From Lachnoclostridium sp. UBA5890 (GTDB lineage Bacteria; Bacillota; Clostridia; Lachnospirales; Lachnospiraceae), in contig DJEU01000059.1 of assembly GCA_002431395.1 (NCBI GenBank), positions 11,949 through 75,948 of the forward strand: a DNA stretch of 64,000 bases, written 5' to 3'. Shown here in pieces: positions 17,757-27,224 of the stretch. A program made the position numbers and the translations under genes. Each line of letters starts with the position of its first letter. Positions within the stretch are counted from its first letter, which is position 1. The notes under the pieces were generated by a model. The model saw only the letters and a list, made by a program, of their open reading frames with translations, did not search any database and was not told the DNA's origin.

Positions 17757-19094
17757 ATGAAAGAAAAGAAAGGTATTATCATAACGATTGTAGTAGTCGT
17801 TATCGTGCTCGGGGTGCTGGCATATGCTCTGGTATCACGACAGAAGACAAACGAACCAAAGACTGCGGGAAACCGGGAAACGGTAAAAACGACAGAAACA
17901 GCTGTATCGGAGAGTGCAGTCAGCCCGGCAGCGGTTGTCACGGAAGAGACACCGGCAAAGGACATTTATAAGGATTATTTCCTTGTCGGAGCTGCAATCA
18001 ACGGAAGCGATATCGATACGATGGCGATCAAGCACAAAGGAATGGCAAAGATTCTGAAAGAAAACTTCAATTCCACGACATTGTCCAATCTGATGAAACC
18101 GGATTACTTGCTGGATGAAAAGGCGACAAAAAAGAGTAAAGATGGGATGCCTGTCTGCAAATTTGATACCTGTGACCCGGCACTCAAATTCTGTCAGGAA
18201 AACGGAATCAAGATGCGTGGCCACACGTTGATCTGGCACAATCAGACACCGAGCTGGCTTTTTTACAAAAATTATGATGTAAAATCCGGAAAACTTGCCG
18301 ATGCGAAGACCATGGCAAAACGTATGGAAAGCTATATCAAGCAGGTGATCACACACTGCCAGAAGAAATATCCGGGTGTGGTGTATGCCTGGGATGTCGT
18401 GAATGAATGCGTCTGCACCGATGAGGGAAGCTATATCGAGACGAAGGGCGGCTGGAAACTCCGCGCAGATACGAAAAAAGACAACGACTTCACGCACGAG
18501 CAGGCAGTGCAGAACTACTGGTATACGACGATGGGCGAAAATTATGTGGAAAAAGCATTTTCTTTTGCCCGCAAGTATGCCGATGATGGTGTAAAATTGT
18601 TCTATAATGACTACAATGTCTTTATGGAAGAAAAAATGGATAATATTTACAAAATGGTCGAGCAGTTAAAGGAAAAAGGACTGATTGATGGAATTGGTCT
18701 CCAGCCGACAGTAGGCATCGACTGGCCGGAACTTGACAGCGAAAATGACGGAAGTTTCCGTAAATGTCTGGAAACGTATGCAAAACTCGGTCTGGAACTG
18801 CAGGTCACGGAATTGAATTTCCGCATCGAAGATGGTACGACCGACGAAGAACTGCTGCAGAGACAGTCCGATCGTTACGAGGAAATGATGCGCCTTCTTG
18901 TCGAAGAAGATACGCAGAGCGGCGGACCATGTAATATAACGAGTGTAACCGTATTTGGTATCTGCGATGATTATCCATTGTATGGAGATGATTTCCAGCA
19001 GAACTTGTATCTGTATGACAAAAACTGCCAGCCGAAACCTTGCTATTATGGATTTATCAAGCCGGGAATCGAGGCAGTCAACAATAAAAAATAA
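17757..19094 (+). CDS. Membrane-anchored GH10 endo-xylanase
   Basis: The 445-residue protein has an uncleaved N-terminal membrane segment (about 6-26, a Val/Ile-rich stretch), a short Thr/Ser-rich stalk and a GH10 domain from about residue 62. Catalytic Glu217 (WDVVNEC) and Glu352 (VTELNF) are intact. Long stretches are identical to the upstream xylanase (for example KFDTCD, NGIKMRGHTL and ITSVTVFGICDDYPLY), so this is a tandem duplication with replaced N-termini. ATG 17757 gives a clean membrane anchor; a GTG 30 bp upstream in the same frame overlaps the previous gene and is less likely. Confidence 0.93.
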   Translation: MKEKKGIIITIVVVVIVLGVLAYALVSRQKTNEPKTAGNRETVKTTETAVSESAVSPAAVVTEETPAKDIYKDYFLVGAAINGSDIDTMAIKHKGMAKILKENFNSTTLSNLMKPDYLLDEKATKKSKDGMPVCKFDTCDPALKFCQENGIKMRGHTLIWHNQTPSWLFYKNYDVKSGKLADAKTMAKRMESYIKQVITHCQKKYPGVVYAWDVVNECVCTDEGSYIETKGGWKLRADTKKDNDFTHEQAVQNYWYTTMGENYVEKAFSFARKYADDGVKLFYNDYNVFMEEKMDNIYKMVEQLKEKGLIDGIGLQPTVGIDWPELDSENDGSFRKCLETYAKLGLELQVTELNFRIEDGTTDEELLQRQSDRYEEMMRLLVEEDTQSGGPCNITSVTVFGICDDYPLYGDDFQQNLYLYDKNCQPKPCYYGFIKPGIEAVNNKK

Positions 19095-19115
19095 CGAGAA
19101 CCAGGAGGATTTGTT

Positions 19116-20186
19116 ATGGCTGAAAAATGTATTGAACTCAAAGGGATCACAAAAGCATTTGACGGACAAATCGTTCTAGATCATATGAATCTTGATATTC
19201 ATGAGAATGAATTTGTAACATTGCTTGGGCCGAGTGGTTGCGGAAAAACCACGACATTGCGAATAATGGGAGGATTTGAAACGGCGGATGAAGGACAGGT
19301 TCTGCTCAATGGAACCGATATCGCCCGCGTGCCGGCGAACAAACGCCCGATCAATACCGTGTTTCAAAAGTATGCCTTGTTTTCACACATGAATATCGAG
19401 GAAAATATTGCGTTTGGGTTAAAAATCAAGAAAAAATCAAAAGACTATATCCGCGACAAGATCAAATATGCGCTGAAACTGGTAAATCTTGACGGCTACG
19501 AGAAGCGTATGCCGGATTCCCTCAGTGGAGGCCAGCAGCAGCGTATCGCGATTGCGCGTGCCATCGTAAATGAACCGAAGATCCTTCTTTTGGACGAACC
19601 ACTGGGTGCCCTTGATTTGAAGATGCGCCAGGGGATGCAGTATGAGCTTATCCGTCTGAAGGAAGAACTCGGAATTACGTTTGTTTATGTTACCCACGAT
19701 CAGGAAGAGGCACTTACGATGTCCGATACGATCGTTGTTATGAATCAGGGGTACATCCAGCAGATCGGTACGCCGGAAGACATTTACAATGAGCCACAGA
19801 ATGCGTTTGTGGCAGACTTTATCGGCGAGAGCAATATTCTTTCGGCGACAATGGTCCGCGATCGTCTTGTCAATATTCAAGGGCAGGATTTTGAATGCGT
19901 CGATGTCGGATTCGGTGAAAATAAACCGGTGGATGTCGTGATAAGACCAGAAGATATGATCCTTGTACCACCGGAAAAAGGCACGATCCGTGCAAAAGTG
20001 AAATCCTTGGTATTCAAAGGGGTACACTATGAAATGGAGATGGAAGCACTTGGATTTACGTGGCTGGTACACAGTACAAGCCTTGCGGAAGTCGGAAGTG
20101 AAGTCGGATTGTATATCGATCCGTTTAATATCCAGATCATGCACAAGCCCGAAAATGAGGCAGAGGAGGCGTTTGCCGGTGAATGA
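19116..20186 (+). CDS. potA: Spermidine/putrescine ABC transporter ATPase
   Basis: The 356-residue protein has Walker A GPSGCGKTT, LSGGQQQR, Walker B LLLDEPLGALD and a C-terminal TOBE domain (about 240-345). That layout and the following genes identify PotA of the polyamine importer. GGAGG precedes ATG 19116. It overlaps potB by 8 bp. No terminator was found between the xylanase gene and potA, so read-through is possible. Confidence 0.95.
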   Translation: MAEKCIELKGITKAFDGQIVLDHMNLDIHENEFVTLLGPSGCGKTTTLRIMGGFETADEGQVLLNGTDIARVPANKRPINTVFQKYALFSHMNIEENIAFGLKIKKKSKDYIRDKIKYALKLVNLDGYEKRMPDSLSGGQQQRIAIARAIVNEPKILLLDEPLGALDLKMRQGMQYELIRLKEELGITFVYVTHDQEEALTMSDTIVVMNQGYIQQIGTPEDIYNEPQNAFVADFIGESNILSATMVRDRLVNIQGQDFECVDVGFGENKPVDVVIRPEDMILVPPEKGTIRAKVKSLVFKGVHYEMEMEALGFTWLVHSTSLAEVGSEVGLYIDPFNIQIMHKPENEAEEAFAGE

Positions 20187-21006
20187 GAAAAAGATGACGA
20201 GACGCCTTTCGTATCCGTACATTGTGTGGATGGCAATATTTGTTATTGTGCCGCTTATCATTGTATGTGTTTACGGACTGACAGATAAAACCGGTGCCTT
20301 TACCCTTGAAAATGTCAAGAGTATCGCTTCACCGGTACATTTAAAAGCCTTATTTTTGTCACTTAAATTATCTATTATAAGTACAGTGTTATGTTTTATC
20401 CTCGCTTTGCCGCTGGCACTGGTGATCCGGGGGATGCATTTAAAAAGCAGCGGATTTATCATCTTTGTATTCATCCTTCCGATGTGGATGAACTTTTTGC
20501 TGCGTACGATCGCGTGGCAGTCTTTGCTGGAAAAGACGGGTGTGATCAATATGATACTGCAGTCACTCGGACTGCCAAAGCAGAATCTGATCAATACCGA
20601 AGGGGCGATCATTCTCGGTATGATCTACAATTTTCTACCATTTATGGTACTGCCGATCTACAATTCGCTCATCAAGATTCCACAGGATACCTTTGATGCG
20701 GCAAAAGATCTTGGGGCAAACTGGATTCAGACATTGTGGCGGATCACATTGCCACAGATCCTTCCGGGAATTGTCAGCGGCATTACGATGGTCTTTGTGC
20801 CGGCGATGACAACGTTTGTTATTTCAAACCTGTTAGGAGGAGCAAAGATCAATCTGATCGGAAATGTGATCGAGCAGGAATTTACAACGGCCAATAACTG
20901 GTACGGCGGAGCCGGATTGTCCATTGTATTGATGATATTGATCTTGGGAAGTATGGCGGTTATGTCACACTTTGATAAAGATGGAGAGGGGGCAGCGATA
21001 TGGTAG
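20179..21006 (+). CDS. potB: Spermidine/putrescine ABC permease 1
   Basis: The 275-residue protein has about six membrane segments and the binding-protein-dependent permease loop DAAKDLGANWIQTLWRITLPQILPG, read here as DAAKDLGAN plus LPQILPG. The GTG start at 20179 is preferred: GAGGAGG ends 9 nt before it, whereas ATG 20194 lies too far from any ribosome site and the frame further upstream is inside potA. It overlaps potA by 8 bp and potC by 7 bp. Confidence 0.93.
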   Translation: MNEKKMTRRLSYPYIVWMAIFVIVPLIIVCVYGLTDKTGAFTLENVKSIASPVHLKALFLSLKLSIISTVLCFILALPLALVIRGMHLKSSGFIIFVFILPMWMNFLLRTIAWQSLLEKTGVINMILQSLGLPKQNLINTEGAIILGMIYNFLPFMVLPIYNSLIKIPQDTFDAAKDLGANWIQTLWRITLPQILPGIVSGITMVFVPAMTTFVISNLLGGAKINLIGNVIEQEFTTANNWYGGAGLSIVLMILILGSMAVMSHFDKDGEGAAIW

Positions 21007-21788
21007 GAAAAGCCCTGGCAAAAATCAGCGGAAAGATTTATCTTGCCTTGATTTTTATCTTTTTGTATGCCCCGATCGCGACACTTATTGTGTTGTCATT
21101 TAATGAGTCGAGATTCCGTGGAAAATGGGGCGGTTTCAGTCTCAAATGGTACGAGAGCCTGTTCTCTTCACGGGAGATTATGGATGCACTGTGGACGACG
21201 CTTTTACTGGCATTTTTGTCCGCTTTGATCGCGACGATCCTCGGAACGATGGTCTCTTTTGCCATGAATCATATGAAAAAACTGCCGCGTATGATCTTGA
21301 TGACGGTGACCAATATTCCGATGCTCAATGCCGATATTGTAACCGGAATCTCATTGATGCTTTTATTTATTGCACTGCGTTACCAGATGGGATTTGGCAG
21401 TGTGCTGATCGCGCATATTACATTCAATCTGCCGTATGTGGTGCTGAGTGTACTTCCGAAATTAAAGCAGATGAATAAAAGTGTATTTGAGGCGGCGCTG
21501 GACCTTGGTGCAAGCCGGCAGTATGCGTTTGTCAAAGTTGTATTTCCGGATATTCTGCCGGGAATTTTAACCGGATTTTTGTTGTCCTTTACGATGTCAC
21601 TGGATGACTTCATCATTACCCATTTTACAAAAGGTGTGGGGATGGATACGTTGTCAACAAAAATCTATGCGGAGGTGCGAAAAGGCATAAAACCAGAGAT
21701 TTACGCACTTTCCACCATTTTATTTGCAGCCATATTTATCGTGTTGATCGTTGTCAACCGCAGACAGAAAGCAGAGGAAAATAAATGA
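21000..21788 (+). CDS. potC: Spermidine/putrescine ABC permease 2
   Basis: The 262-residue protein has six membrane segments and the permease coupling loop (EAALDLGASRQYAF followed by PDILPG). It forms the second half of the polyamine channel with PotB. The start ATG overlaps the end of potB, with GGAGAGGGGG just upstream. It shares ATGA with potD. Confidence 0.94.
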   Translation: MVGKALAKISGKIYLALIFIFLYAPIATLIVLSFNESRFRGKWGGFSLKWYESLFSSREIMDALWTTLLLAFLSALIATILGTMVSFAMNHMKKLPRMILMTVTNIPMLNADIVTGISLMLLFIALRYQMGFGSVLIAHITFNLPYVVLSVLPKLKQMNKSVFEAALDLGASRQYAFVKVVFPDILPGILTGFLLSFTMSLDDFIITHFTKGVGMDTLSTKIYAEVRKGIKPEIYALSTILFAAIFIVLIVVNRRQKAEENK

Positions 21789-22864
21789 AAAAAAGCATAA
21801 AAAAGATTTTGGCACTGACACTTGCGACCGCATTATTTACGACCGGACTTACGGCTTGTTCCGGCGGAAGCAAGACCGGAGATGCCGGTGAATTGTATGT
21901 TTATAACTGGGGCGAATATTTTGACCCGGATGCGTTAGCGATGTTTGAAGATGAGACAGGCATCAAAGTGACATATGACGAATACGAGACAAATGAAGTA
22001 ATGTATCCGATTATATCCAACGGTGCAGCTTCGTATGACCTTGTCTGCCCTTCGGATTATATGGTGCAGCGCATGATCTCCGAGGATCTTGTTGAAGAGA
22101 TTAATTTTGACAATGTGCCAAACATTAAATATGTAGACAGTAAATATATGGATGCCAGCAAAGAATTTGATCCGGAAAATAAATACAGTGTTCCGTATCT
22201 TTGGGGAACGGTCGGCATATTATATAATAAAACGATGGTAAAAGAACCGGTGGACAGCTGGGGAATCCTGTGGGATACCAAATACAAAGATAACATTTTG
22301 ATGCAGAAAAGTGTCCGCGATGCATTTGGTATCACGTTGAAGTACCTTGGTTATTCGCTCAACAGCACAGATGAAAAGCAGTTAGAGGAAGCCAAACAGA
22401 AACTGATCGAGCAGAAGAAATCCGGCGTCGTACAGGCATATGTCGTCGATGAAGTGCGTGATAAGATGATCGGAAACGAGGCGGCGATCGGTGTGATCTA
22501 TTCCGGCGAGGCATTGACCTGCCAGAAGGAAAATCCGGATCTTGAGTATGTCATTCCGAAAGAAGGAAGTAACTTGTGGATCGATTCCTGGGTCATTCCG
22601 AAGGGCGCAAAGAACAAAGAAAATGCGGAGAAGTTTTTGAACTTCCTCTGTAAACCGGAAATCGCAAAGATGAATTTTGATTATATCACGTATTCGATTC
22701 CAAACGAAGAAGGACGCAAATTGATCGAAGACGCGTCAGAACGTGACAGCAAGATCGCATTCCCGGATTGGGATTCTTTGACAAATTGCGAGACGTTTAA
22801 ATATCTCGGTGATGATGTCGACAAGATTTATAATGAGAAATGGAAGGAGATCATGGCACAATGA
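21785..22864 (+). CDS. potD: Spermidine/putrescine-binding lipoprotein
   Basis: The 359-residue protein has a lipoprotein signal ending in LTAC near residue 25. A family-1/PotD-type solute-binding fold follows, starting with LYVYNWGEYFDPD, which is highly typical of PotD. It would capture spermidine or putrescine at the outer membrane face and deliver it to PotBC. The start overlaps potC by 4 bp; the stop overlaps the next gene by 4 bp. Confidence 0.95.
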   Translation: MKKSIKKILALTLATALFTTGLTACSGGSKTGDAGELYVYNWGEYFDPDALAMFEDETGIKVTYDEYETNEVMYPIISNGAASYDLVCPSDYMVQRMISEDLVEEINFDNVPNIKYVDSKYMDASKEFDPENKYSVPYLWGTVGILYNKTMVKEPVDSWGILWDTKYKDNILMQKSVRDAFGITLKYLGYSLNSTDEKQLEEAKQKLIEQKKSGVVQAYVVDEVRDKMIGNEAAIGVIYSGEALTCQKENPDLEYVIPKEGSNLWIDSWVIPKGAKNKENAEKFLNFLCKPEIAKMNFDYITYSIPNEEGRKLIEDASERDSKIAFPDWDSLTNCETFKYLGDDVDKIYNEKWKEIMAQ

Positions 22865-23466
22865 AAGTATTACTGATCAATGGAAGTGCAAAGGAAAAAG
22901 GCTGTACATTTACGGCACTCAGTGAGGTGGCACGCGGACTCAATGAAAGCGGCGTGGAAACCGAGATCCTTTCTCTTGGTACGAAGCCAATCGCAGATTG
23001 CATGGGCTGCGGAAAATGCCGAGAAACCGGTGCTTGTGTGTTTGGAGATATCGTAAATGAAATCGTCGAAAAGGCAAAGACCGCCGATGGTTTCGTCTTT
23101 GGTTCCCCGGTTTATTATGCTCATGCGAGCGGACGGCTTTTGTCTGTCCTTGACCGCGCCTTTTACTCCGGAGGAAAAGAATTTGCCTTTAAGCCGGGAG
23201 CAGCAGTGGTAAGTGCCAGACGTGGTGGTACGACGGCATCTTTGGAAGTGATCAATAAGCATTTCTCCATCAATCAGATGCCGATCGTGACTTCCAATTA
23301 TTGGAATATGGTGCATGGAAATACACCGGATGAAGTACGTCAGGACAAAGAAGGTATGCGTACGATGTACAATCTCGGCCGCAATATGGCGTGGATGATA
23401 CAATGCATTCAGGCAGGACCGGAACATCCGCAAAACGAAAAAGAAAGTACGAATTTTATTCGTTAA
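22861..23466 (+). CDS. Iron-sulfur flavoprotein / NADPH-dependent FMN reductase family
   Basis: The 201-residue protein has a flavodoxin-like fold: an FMN phosphate loop LINGSAKEKGC at the N-terminus, then the cysteine cluster CMGCGKCRETGAC (about 47-60), which in this family binds an iron-sulfur cluster, and GSPVYYAHASG for the flavin ring. It probably transfers electrons or reduces quinone-like compounds; the partner is unknown. ATG 22861 overlaps the potD stop (ATGA), with AAGGAGA inside potD. Translational coupling suggests co-expression with polyamine uptake, although no functional link is known. Confidence 0.87.
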   Translation: MKVLLINGSAKEKGCTFTALSEVARGLNESGVETEILSLGTKPIADCMGCGKCRETGACVFGDIVNEIVEKAKTADGFVFGSPVYYAHASGRLLSVLDRAFYSGGKEFAFKPGAAVVSARRGGTTASLEVINKHFSINQMPIVTSNYWNMVHGNTPDEVRQDKEGMRTMYNLGRNMAWMIQCIQAGPEHPQNEKESTNFIR

Positions 23467-23473
23467 GCATGCG

Positions 23474-23502
23474 TTGACGAACCCGGAAAGAATCGTTATA
23501 AT
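23474..23502 (+). promoter_or_regulatory. Promoter of the hprK operon
   Basis: TTGACG (23474-23479), 17 bp and TATAAT (23497-23502) form a near-consensus promoter 34 bp before the hprK start. It should drive hprK through the HPr-like gene at 28136. Confidence 0.85.
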
Positions 23503-23535
23503 AAAACGTAGAAACGTGAAGAAGGAGGAAATGTA

Positions 23536-24456
23536 ATGTATACTGTAGATTTACAGGACTGCATTGACAAGATGGAACTTGAATGTCTTACACCGGATGT
23601 GGATATTTCAAGTATCAAGATCACGCAGTCGGATATCAACCGCCCGGCACTTCAGCTGGCAGGATTTTTTGATTATTTTGACCACCACCGTGTACAGATT
23701 ATCGGTCACGTGGAAAATACGTATATGGAAAAGCAGGGGCTTGAGTACAGCGTAGAGATGATGGGACGTATCATGTCCTACAAAGTACCATGTATCGTGT
23801 ACTGTCGTGATATGGCGGTGCCGGATGCCATCCTGGAGGTGGCGGACAAAGCCGGTGTGCCGATTTTACGTACGAAGCAGACGACTTCCTCATTTTCTTC
23901 CGAATTGAACCGATGGCTGAAAGTCGAATTGGCGCCGCGTATCAGTATTCACGGTGTTTTGGTCGACATTTACGGCGAAGGTGTGCTGATCACCGGAGAG
24001 AGTGGAATCGGTAAAAGTGAGGTTGCTTTGGAACTGATCCACCGCGGACACCGTCTCGTATCGGACGATGTCGTAGAGATTAAGAAAGTCAGCGATGCGA
24101 CATTGATCGGTACCGCTCCCGATATCACGAGACATTTTATCGAACTTCGCGGAATCGGAATTATCGATGCCAAAGCATTGTTTGGTGTGGAAAGTGTAAA
24201 AAACACTCAGTCGATCGATCTTGTCATTAAACTCGAAGAGTGGAATAAAGAGCAGGATTACGACCGCATGGGACTGGAAGAAAAATACATCGAATATCTC
24301 GGAAATAAAGTGGTCTGCCATTCGATCCCGATTCGTCCGGGCCGAAATCTCGCGATTATCTGTGAGTCGGCAGCCGTCAACTTCCGTCAGAAAAAGATGG
24401 GATATAACGCAGCAAAAGAATTGTACAATCGTGTAACCGCAAGATTGCCGGAATAA
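23536..24456 (+). CDS. hprK: HPr(Ser) kinase/phosphorylase
   Basis: The 306-residue protein has the N-terminal HprK domain and a C-terminal kinase domain with Walker A GESGIGKS (about 153-160), SDDVVEI and the C-terminal QKKMGYNAA signature. It phosphorylates HPr or Crh on a serine when glycolytic intermediates are high and removes the phosphate when phosphate is high, controlling carbon catabolite repression. AAGGAGG precedes ATG 23536. A possible protein substrate, the Crh-like HPr, is encoded 3.7 kb downstream in the same operon, and PfkA, which makes the activating metabolite fructose-1,6-bisphosphate, follows dnaE. Confidence 0.96.
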   Translation: MYTVDLQDCIDKMELECLTPDVDISSIKITQSDINRPALQLAGFFDYFDHHRVQIIGHVENTYMEKQGLEYSVEMMGRIMSYKVPCIVYCRDMAVPDAILEVADKAGVPILRTKQTTSSFSSELNRWLKVELAPRISIHGVLVDIYGEGVLITGESGIGKSEVALELIHRGHRLVSDDVVEIKKVSDATLIGTAPDITRHFIELRGIGIIDAKALFGVESVKNTQSIDLVIKLEEWNKEQDYDRMGLEEKYIEYLGNKVVCHSIPIRPGRNLAIICESAAVNFRQKKMGYNAAKELYNRVTARLPE

Positions 24457-24483
24457 AGATACGCAGTCAGAAGGAGGAAAGTC

Positions 24484-25410
24484 ATGGAAAAGTTTTACGT
24501 AGGTGTCGATGTCGGAGGCACATCGATCAAGATGGGAATGTTTTCACATACCGGGGAATTGCTCGAAAAATGGGAAATTCCGACGCGTGTGGATGAAGAT
24601 GAAGAAACGGATCGTATCCTTCCGGATATCGCCGCAAGTATCGAAGAAAAACGTGCGGAAAAAAATGGAAATATTGTCGGCATCGGACTCGGCATCCCGG
24701 GACCGGTGACAGACGACGGAACCGTGTTAAAATGTGCCAATATTCATTGGCCGGTCTTTAATGTCAAAGAAAAATTGTTTGATCTGACCGGCGTAGCTAA
24801 TATTCGTGTCGGAAATGATGCGAATGTCGCAGCTCTTGGAGAGATGTGGAAAGGCGGCGGACGCGGCTTTGACAGCATCGTCATGGTAACACTCGGAACC
24901 GGTGTCGGAGGCGGAGTTATCCTCGGCGGCAAGATTTTGACCGGAGCCAAAGGAGCAGCCGGAGAAATCGGTCATATGACCGTAGAATATGACGAAGAAG
25001 AGATGTGTAACTGCGGTACAAAAGGCTGTCTGGAACAGTATGCTTCCGCGACGGGAATCGTTCGTCTGGCGAAAAAACAGATGACCGCGACGTCTTCTTT
25101 GGCAAAAATTGACAACCTCACAGCGAAAGACGTATTTGATGAAGCAAAAGCCGGAGATGCGTATGCGCTTCAGATCGTAGACCAGTTTGCCCATTATCTC
25201 GGTGTGGCACTTGGCAATGTGGCCCAGATCATTGATCCGGAAGCCTTTGTGATCGGCGGCGGAGTGGCGAGAGCCGGCAGCATCATTACGGAAAGCATTG
25301 AAAAATATTATAATGACAGTGTAATGTTTGCCCTGCGCGGCAAACAGTTCAATCTGGCAGAACTTGGAAATGACGCAGGCATCTACGGTGCTGTGCGTAT
25401 GGTCCTGTAA
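24484..25410 (+). CDS. ROK-family glucokinase
   Basis: The 308-residue protein has the ATP loop DVGGTSIKMG, the sugar-binding GNDANVAALGE and the ROK zinc motif CNCGTKGCLEQ. It lacks the N-terminal DNA-binding domain of ROK repressors, so it is a kinase, most likely for glucose. AAGGAGG precedes ATG 24484. In several Clostridia a glucokinase gene lies in the hprK-murB operon, so it fits with catabolite control. Confidence 0.92.
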   Translation: MEKFYVGVDVGGTSIKMGMFSHTGELLEKWEIPTRVDEDEETDRILPDIAASIEEKRAEKNGNIVGIGLGIPGPVTDDGTVLKCANIHWPVFNVKEKLFDLTGVANIRVGNDANVAALGEMWKGGGRGFDSIVMVTLGTGVGGGVILGGKILTGAKGAAGEIGHMTVEYDEEEMCNCGTKGCLEQYASATGIVRLAKKQMTATSSLAKIDNLTAKDVFDEAKAGDAYALQIVDQFAHYLGVALGNVAQIIDPEAFVIGGGVARAGSIITESIEKYYNDSVMFALRGKQFNLAELGNDAGIYGAVRMVL

Positions 25411-25427
25411 GAAAGGAATCAGAGAGC

Positions 25428-26294
25428 GTGATACAATTAAAAGAAGGAGAACTTCTGAGAAATCATACAACATTTCGTATCGGCGGAGCGGCAAAATATT
25501 TTGCTGTGCCAAAGAACGAAGAGGAGATTATGGAAGCGGTGGATTTTGCCATCGTGAAGGATCTGCCATATTACATCCTTGGCAAGGGAAGCAATGTGCT
25601 GTTCCCGGATGAGGGATATTCCGGTGTAGTCATCGAGATTGGAGCCGGCATGGAAAAGGTGGAACGCATTGGCGATACCGGAATCCGTGCACAGGCAGGT
25701 ATGTCATTGAGTTCCCTGGCGGCGTTTGCAGCGAGAGAGGGGCTGGCAGGATTGGAATTTGCCGGCGGCATCCCGGGAACACTTGGAGGCGCCGTGACGA
25801 TGAATGCGGGTGCCTATGGCGGTGAGATCAAGGATGTCGTTGTAAGTGCGAAAGTGATGGATGAAGACGGCGGTGTAAAAGTGCTGTCCCGCGATGAATT
25901 GGAGCTTGGATATCGTACAAGCATCGTCCAAAAGAAACAACTGATCGTGTTAGAAGCCGAATTTTCACTGCAACCGGGAGAAACTGAGGGGATTCAGAAC
26001 ACGATGAAAGAACTGAATGCAAAACGAAGAGAAAAACAGCCGTTGGAATATCCGAGTGCCGGAAGTACGTTTAAGCGTCCGGAAGGATATTTTGCCGGAA
26101 AACTGATCGAAGATGCCGGACTCCGCGGCTACCGTGTCGGGGATGCCCAGGTGTCGGAAAAACATTGTGGATTTGTAGTAAACCGCGGAAAGGCGACATG
26201 TGCCGAGGTGCTTCAGTTGATCGAAGAGGTACAGAAAAAGGTCAAAGAGCAGTTTGGGGTACAGCTTGAGCCGGAAGTGCGGATCATACGATAG
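25428..26294 (+). CDS. murB: UDP-N-acetylenolpyruvoylglucosamine reductase
   Basis: The 288-residue protein has the FAD-binding GKGSNVLFPDEGY, AGIPGTLGG-like FAGGIPGTLGG, YRTSIVQ and the catalytic SAGSTFKRPEG region. The short length and lack of the extra loop place it with type II MurB. It reduces the enolpyruvyl group to lactyl in UDP-MurNAc synthesis. The start is GTG at 25428, after AAAGGA; the protein begins MIQLKEGELLRNHTTFR as usual for MurB. Confidence 0.95.
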   Translation: MIQLKEGELLRNHTTFRIGGAAKYFAVPKNEEEIMEAVDFAIVKDLPYYILGKGSNVLFPDEGYSGVVIEIGAGMEKVERIGDTGIRAQAGMSLSSLAAFAAREGLAGLEFAGGIPGTLGGAVTMNAGAYGGEIKDVVVSAKVMDEDGGVKVLSRDELELGYRTSIVQKKQLIVLEAEFSLQPGETEGIQNTMKELNAKRREKQPLEYPSAGSTFKRPEGYFAGKLIEDAGLRGYRVGDAQVSEKHCGFVVNRGKATCAEVLQLIEEVQKKVKEQFGVQLEPEVRIIR

Positions 26295-26333
26295 AAGAGC
26301 AGTTCTCGAAAACTGCAGAAAAGGAGGGCAAAG

Positions 26334-27224
26334 ATGAGATTTGTTATAGTGACAGGTATGAGTGGCGCAGGACGTTCTTCTGCCATGCGGATTTTGGAAG
26401 ATGATGGGTACTTCTGTGTAGATAATCTGCCGGTGTCTCTTTTGCCAACCTTTATGGAATTGACAAAAAATTCCAGTAAACAGATTGAAAAAGTGGCGCT
26501 TGGACTGGACATCCGTGTCGGAGCAGAAGCATTGCGGGAGACGGCGAGTGTACTCCGGTCGCTGAAAGCCAAAGGTTATGAGTTTGAAATTTTGTTTTTT
26601 GAGGCGAGTACGCCGGTTTTGGTAAAGCGGTACAAGGAGACGAGACGACTTCATCCGCTTGCCAAAGGAGGACGGATCGACTCCGGTATCGAGGCCGAAC
26701 GGGAACTTCTGATCGAATTAAAGAGCAGTGCGGATTACATCATTGATACGAGCACACTGTTGATACGGGATCTGAAGCAGGAGATTGAGCGGATTTTTGA
26801 AGAAGACCAAAGCTGCAATTTTTATCTGACTTTTGTTTCCTTTGGATTCAAATACGGCATTCCGACCGATGCCGATCTTGTCTTTGATGTGCGGTTCCTG
26901 CCGAATCCGTTTTACATCGACGATCTAAAACCGCTCACCGGCAATGATAAGCCTGTTTTTGATTATGTGATGAACAGTGACACGGCGAAGACATTTTTAG
27001 GTAAATTAAAAGATATGCTTGATTTTTTAATTCCGAATTATATTACGGAGGGAAAGAATCAGCTTGTGATCGCCATCGGCTGTACGGGCGGAAAGCACCG
27101 CTCCGTTACACTGACCAATGCGATTTACAGTGAATTTGAAAATTCGAATTATGGATGCAAGAAAGAACACCGAGACATCGAGAAGGACAGGTTAAGAAAT
27201 TTATGTCGTTTTCCAGAAAAGTAA
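26334..27224 (+). CDS. rapZ: RNase adaptor / nucleotide-binding protein RapZ
   Basis: The 296-residue protein has the two-domain RapZ (YvcJ) layout: an N-terminal P-loop ending in DDGYFCVDNLP and a C-terminal domain with IGCTGGKHRSV. In Gram-negatives it guides RNase E to a small RNA; in Firmicutes YvcJ binds and hydrolyses GTP and affects competence. Here the P-loop reads GAGRSS, with Arg14 where Lys is usual. AAGGAGG precedes ATG 26334. The end overlaps whiA by 22 bp. The yvcK gene that often separates rapZ and whiA is missing here. Confidence 0.93.
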   Translation: MRFVIVTGMSGAGRSSAMRILEDDGYFCVDNLPVSLLPTFMELTKNSSKQIEKVALGLDIRVGAEALRETASVLRSLKAKGYEFEILFFEASTPVLVKRYKETRRLHPLAKGGRIDSGIEAERELLIELKSSADYIIDTSTLLIRDLKQEIERIFEEDQSCNFYLTFVSFGFKYGIPTDADLVFDVRFLPNPFYIDDLKPLTGNDKPVFDYVMNSDTAKTFLGKLKDMLDFLIPNYITEGKNQLVIAIGCTGGKHRSVTLTNAIYSEFENSNYGCKKEHRDIEKDRLRNLCRFPEK

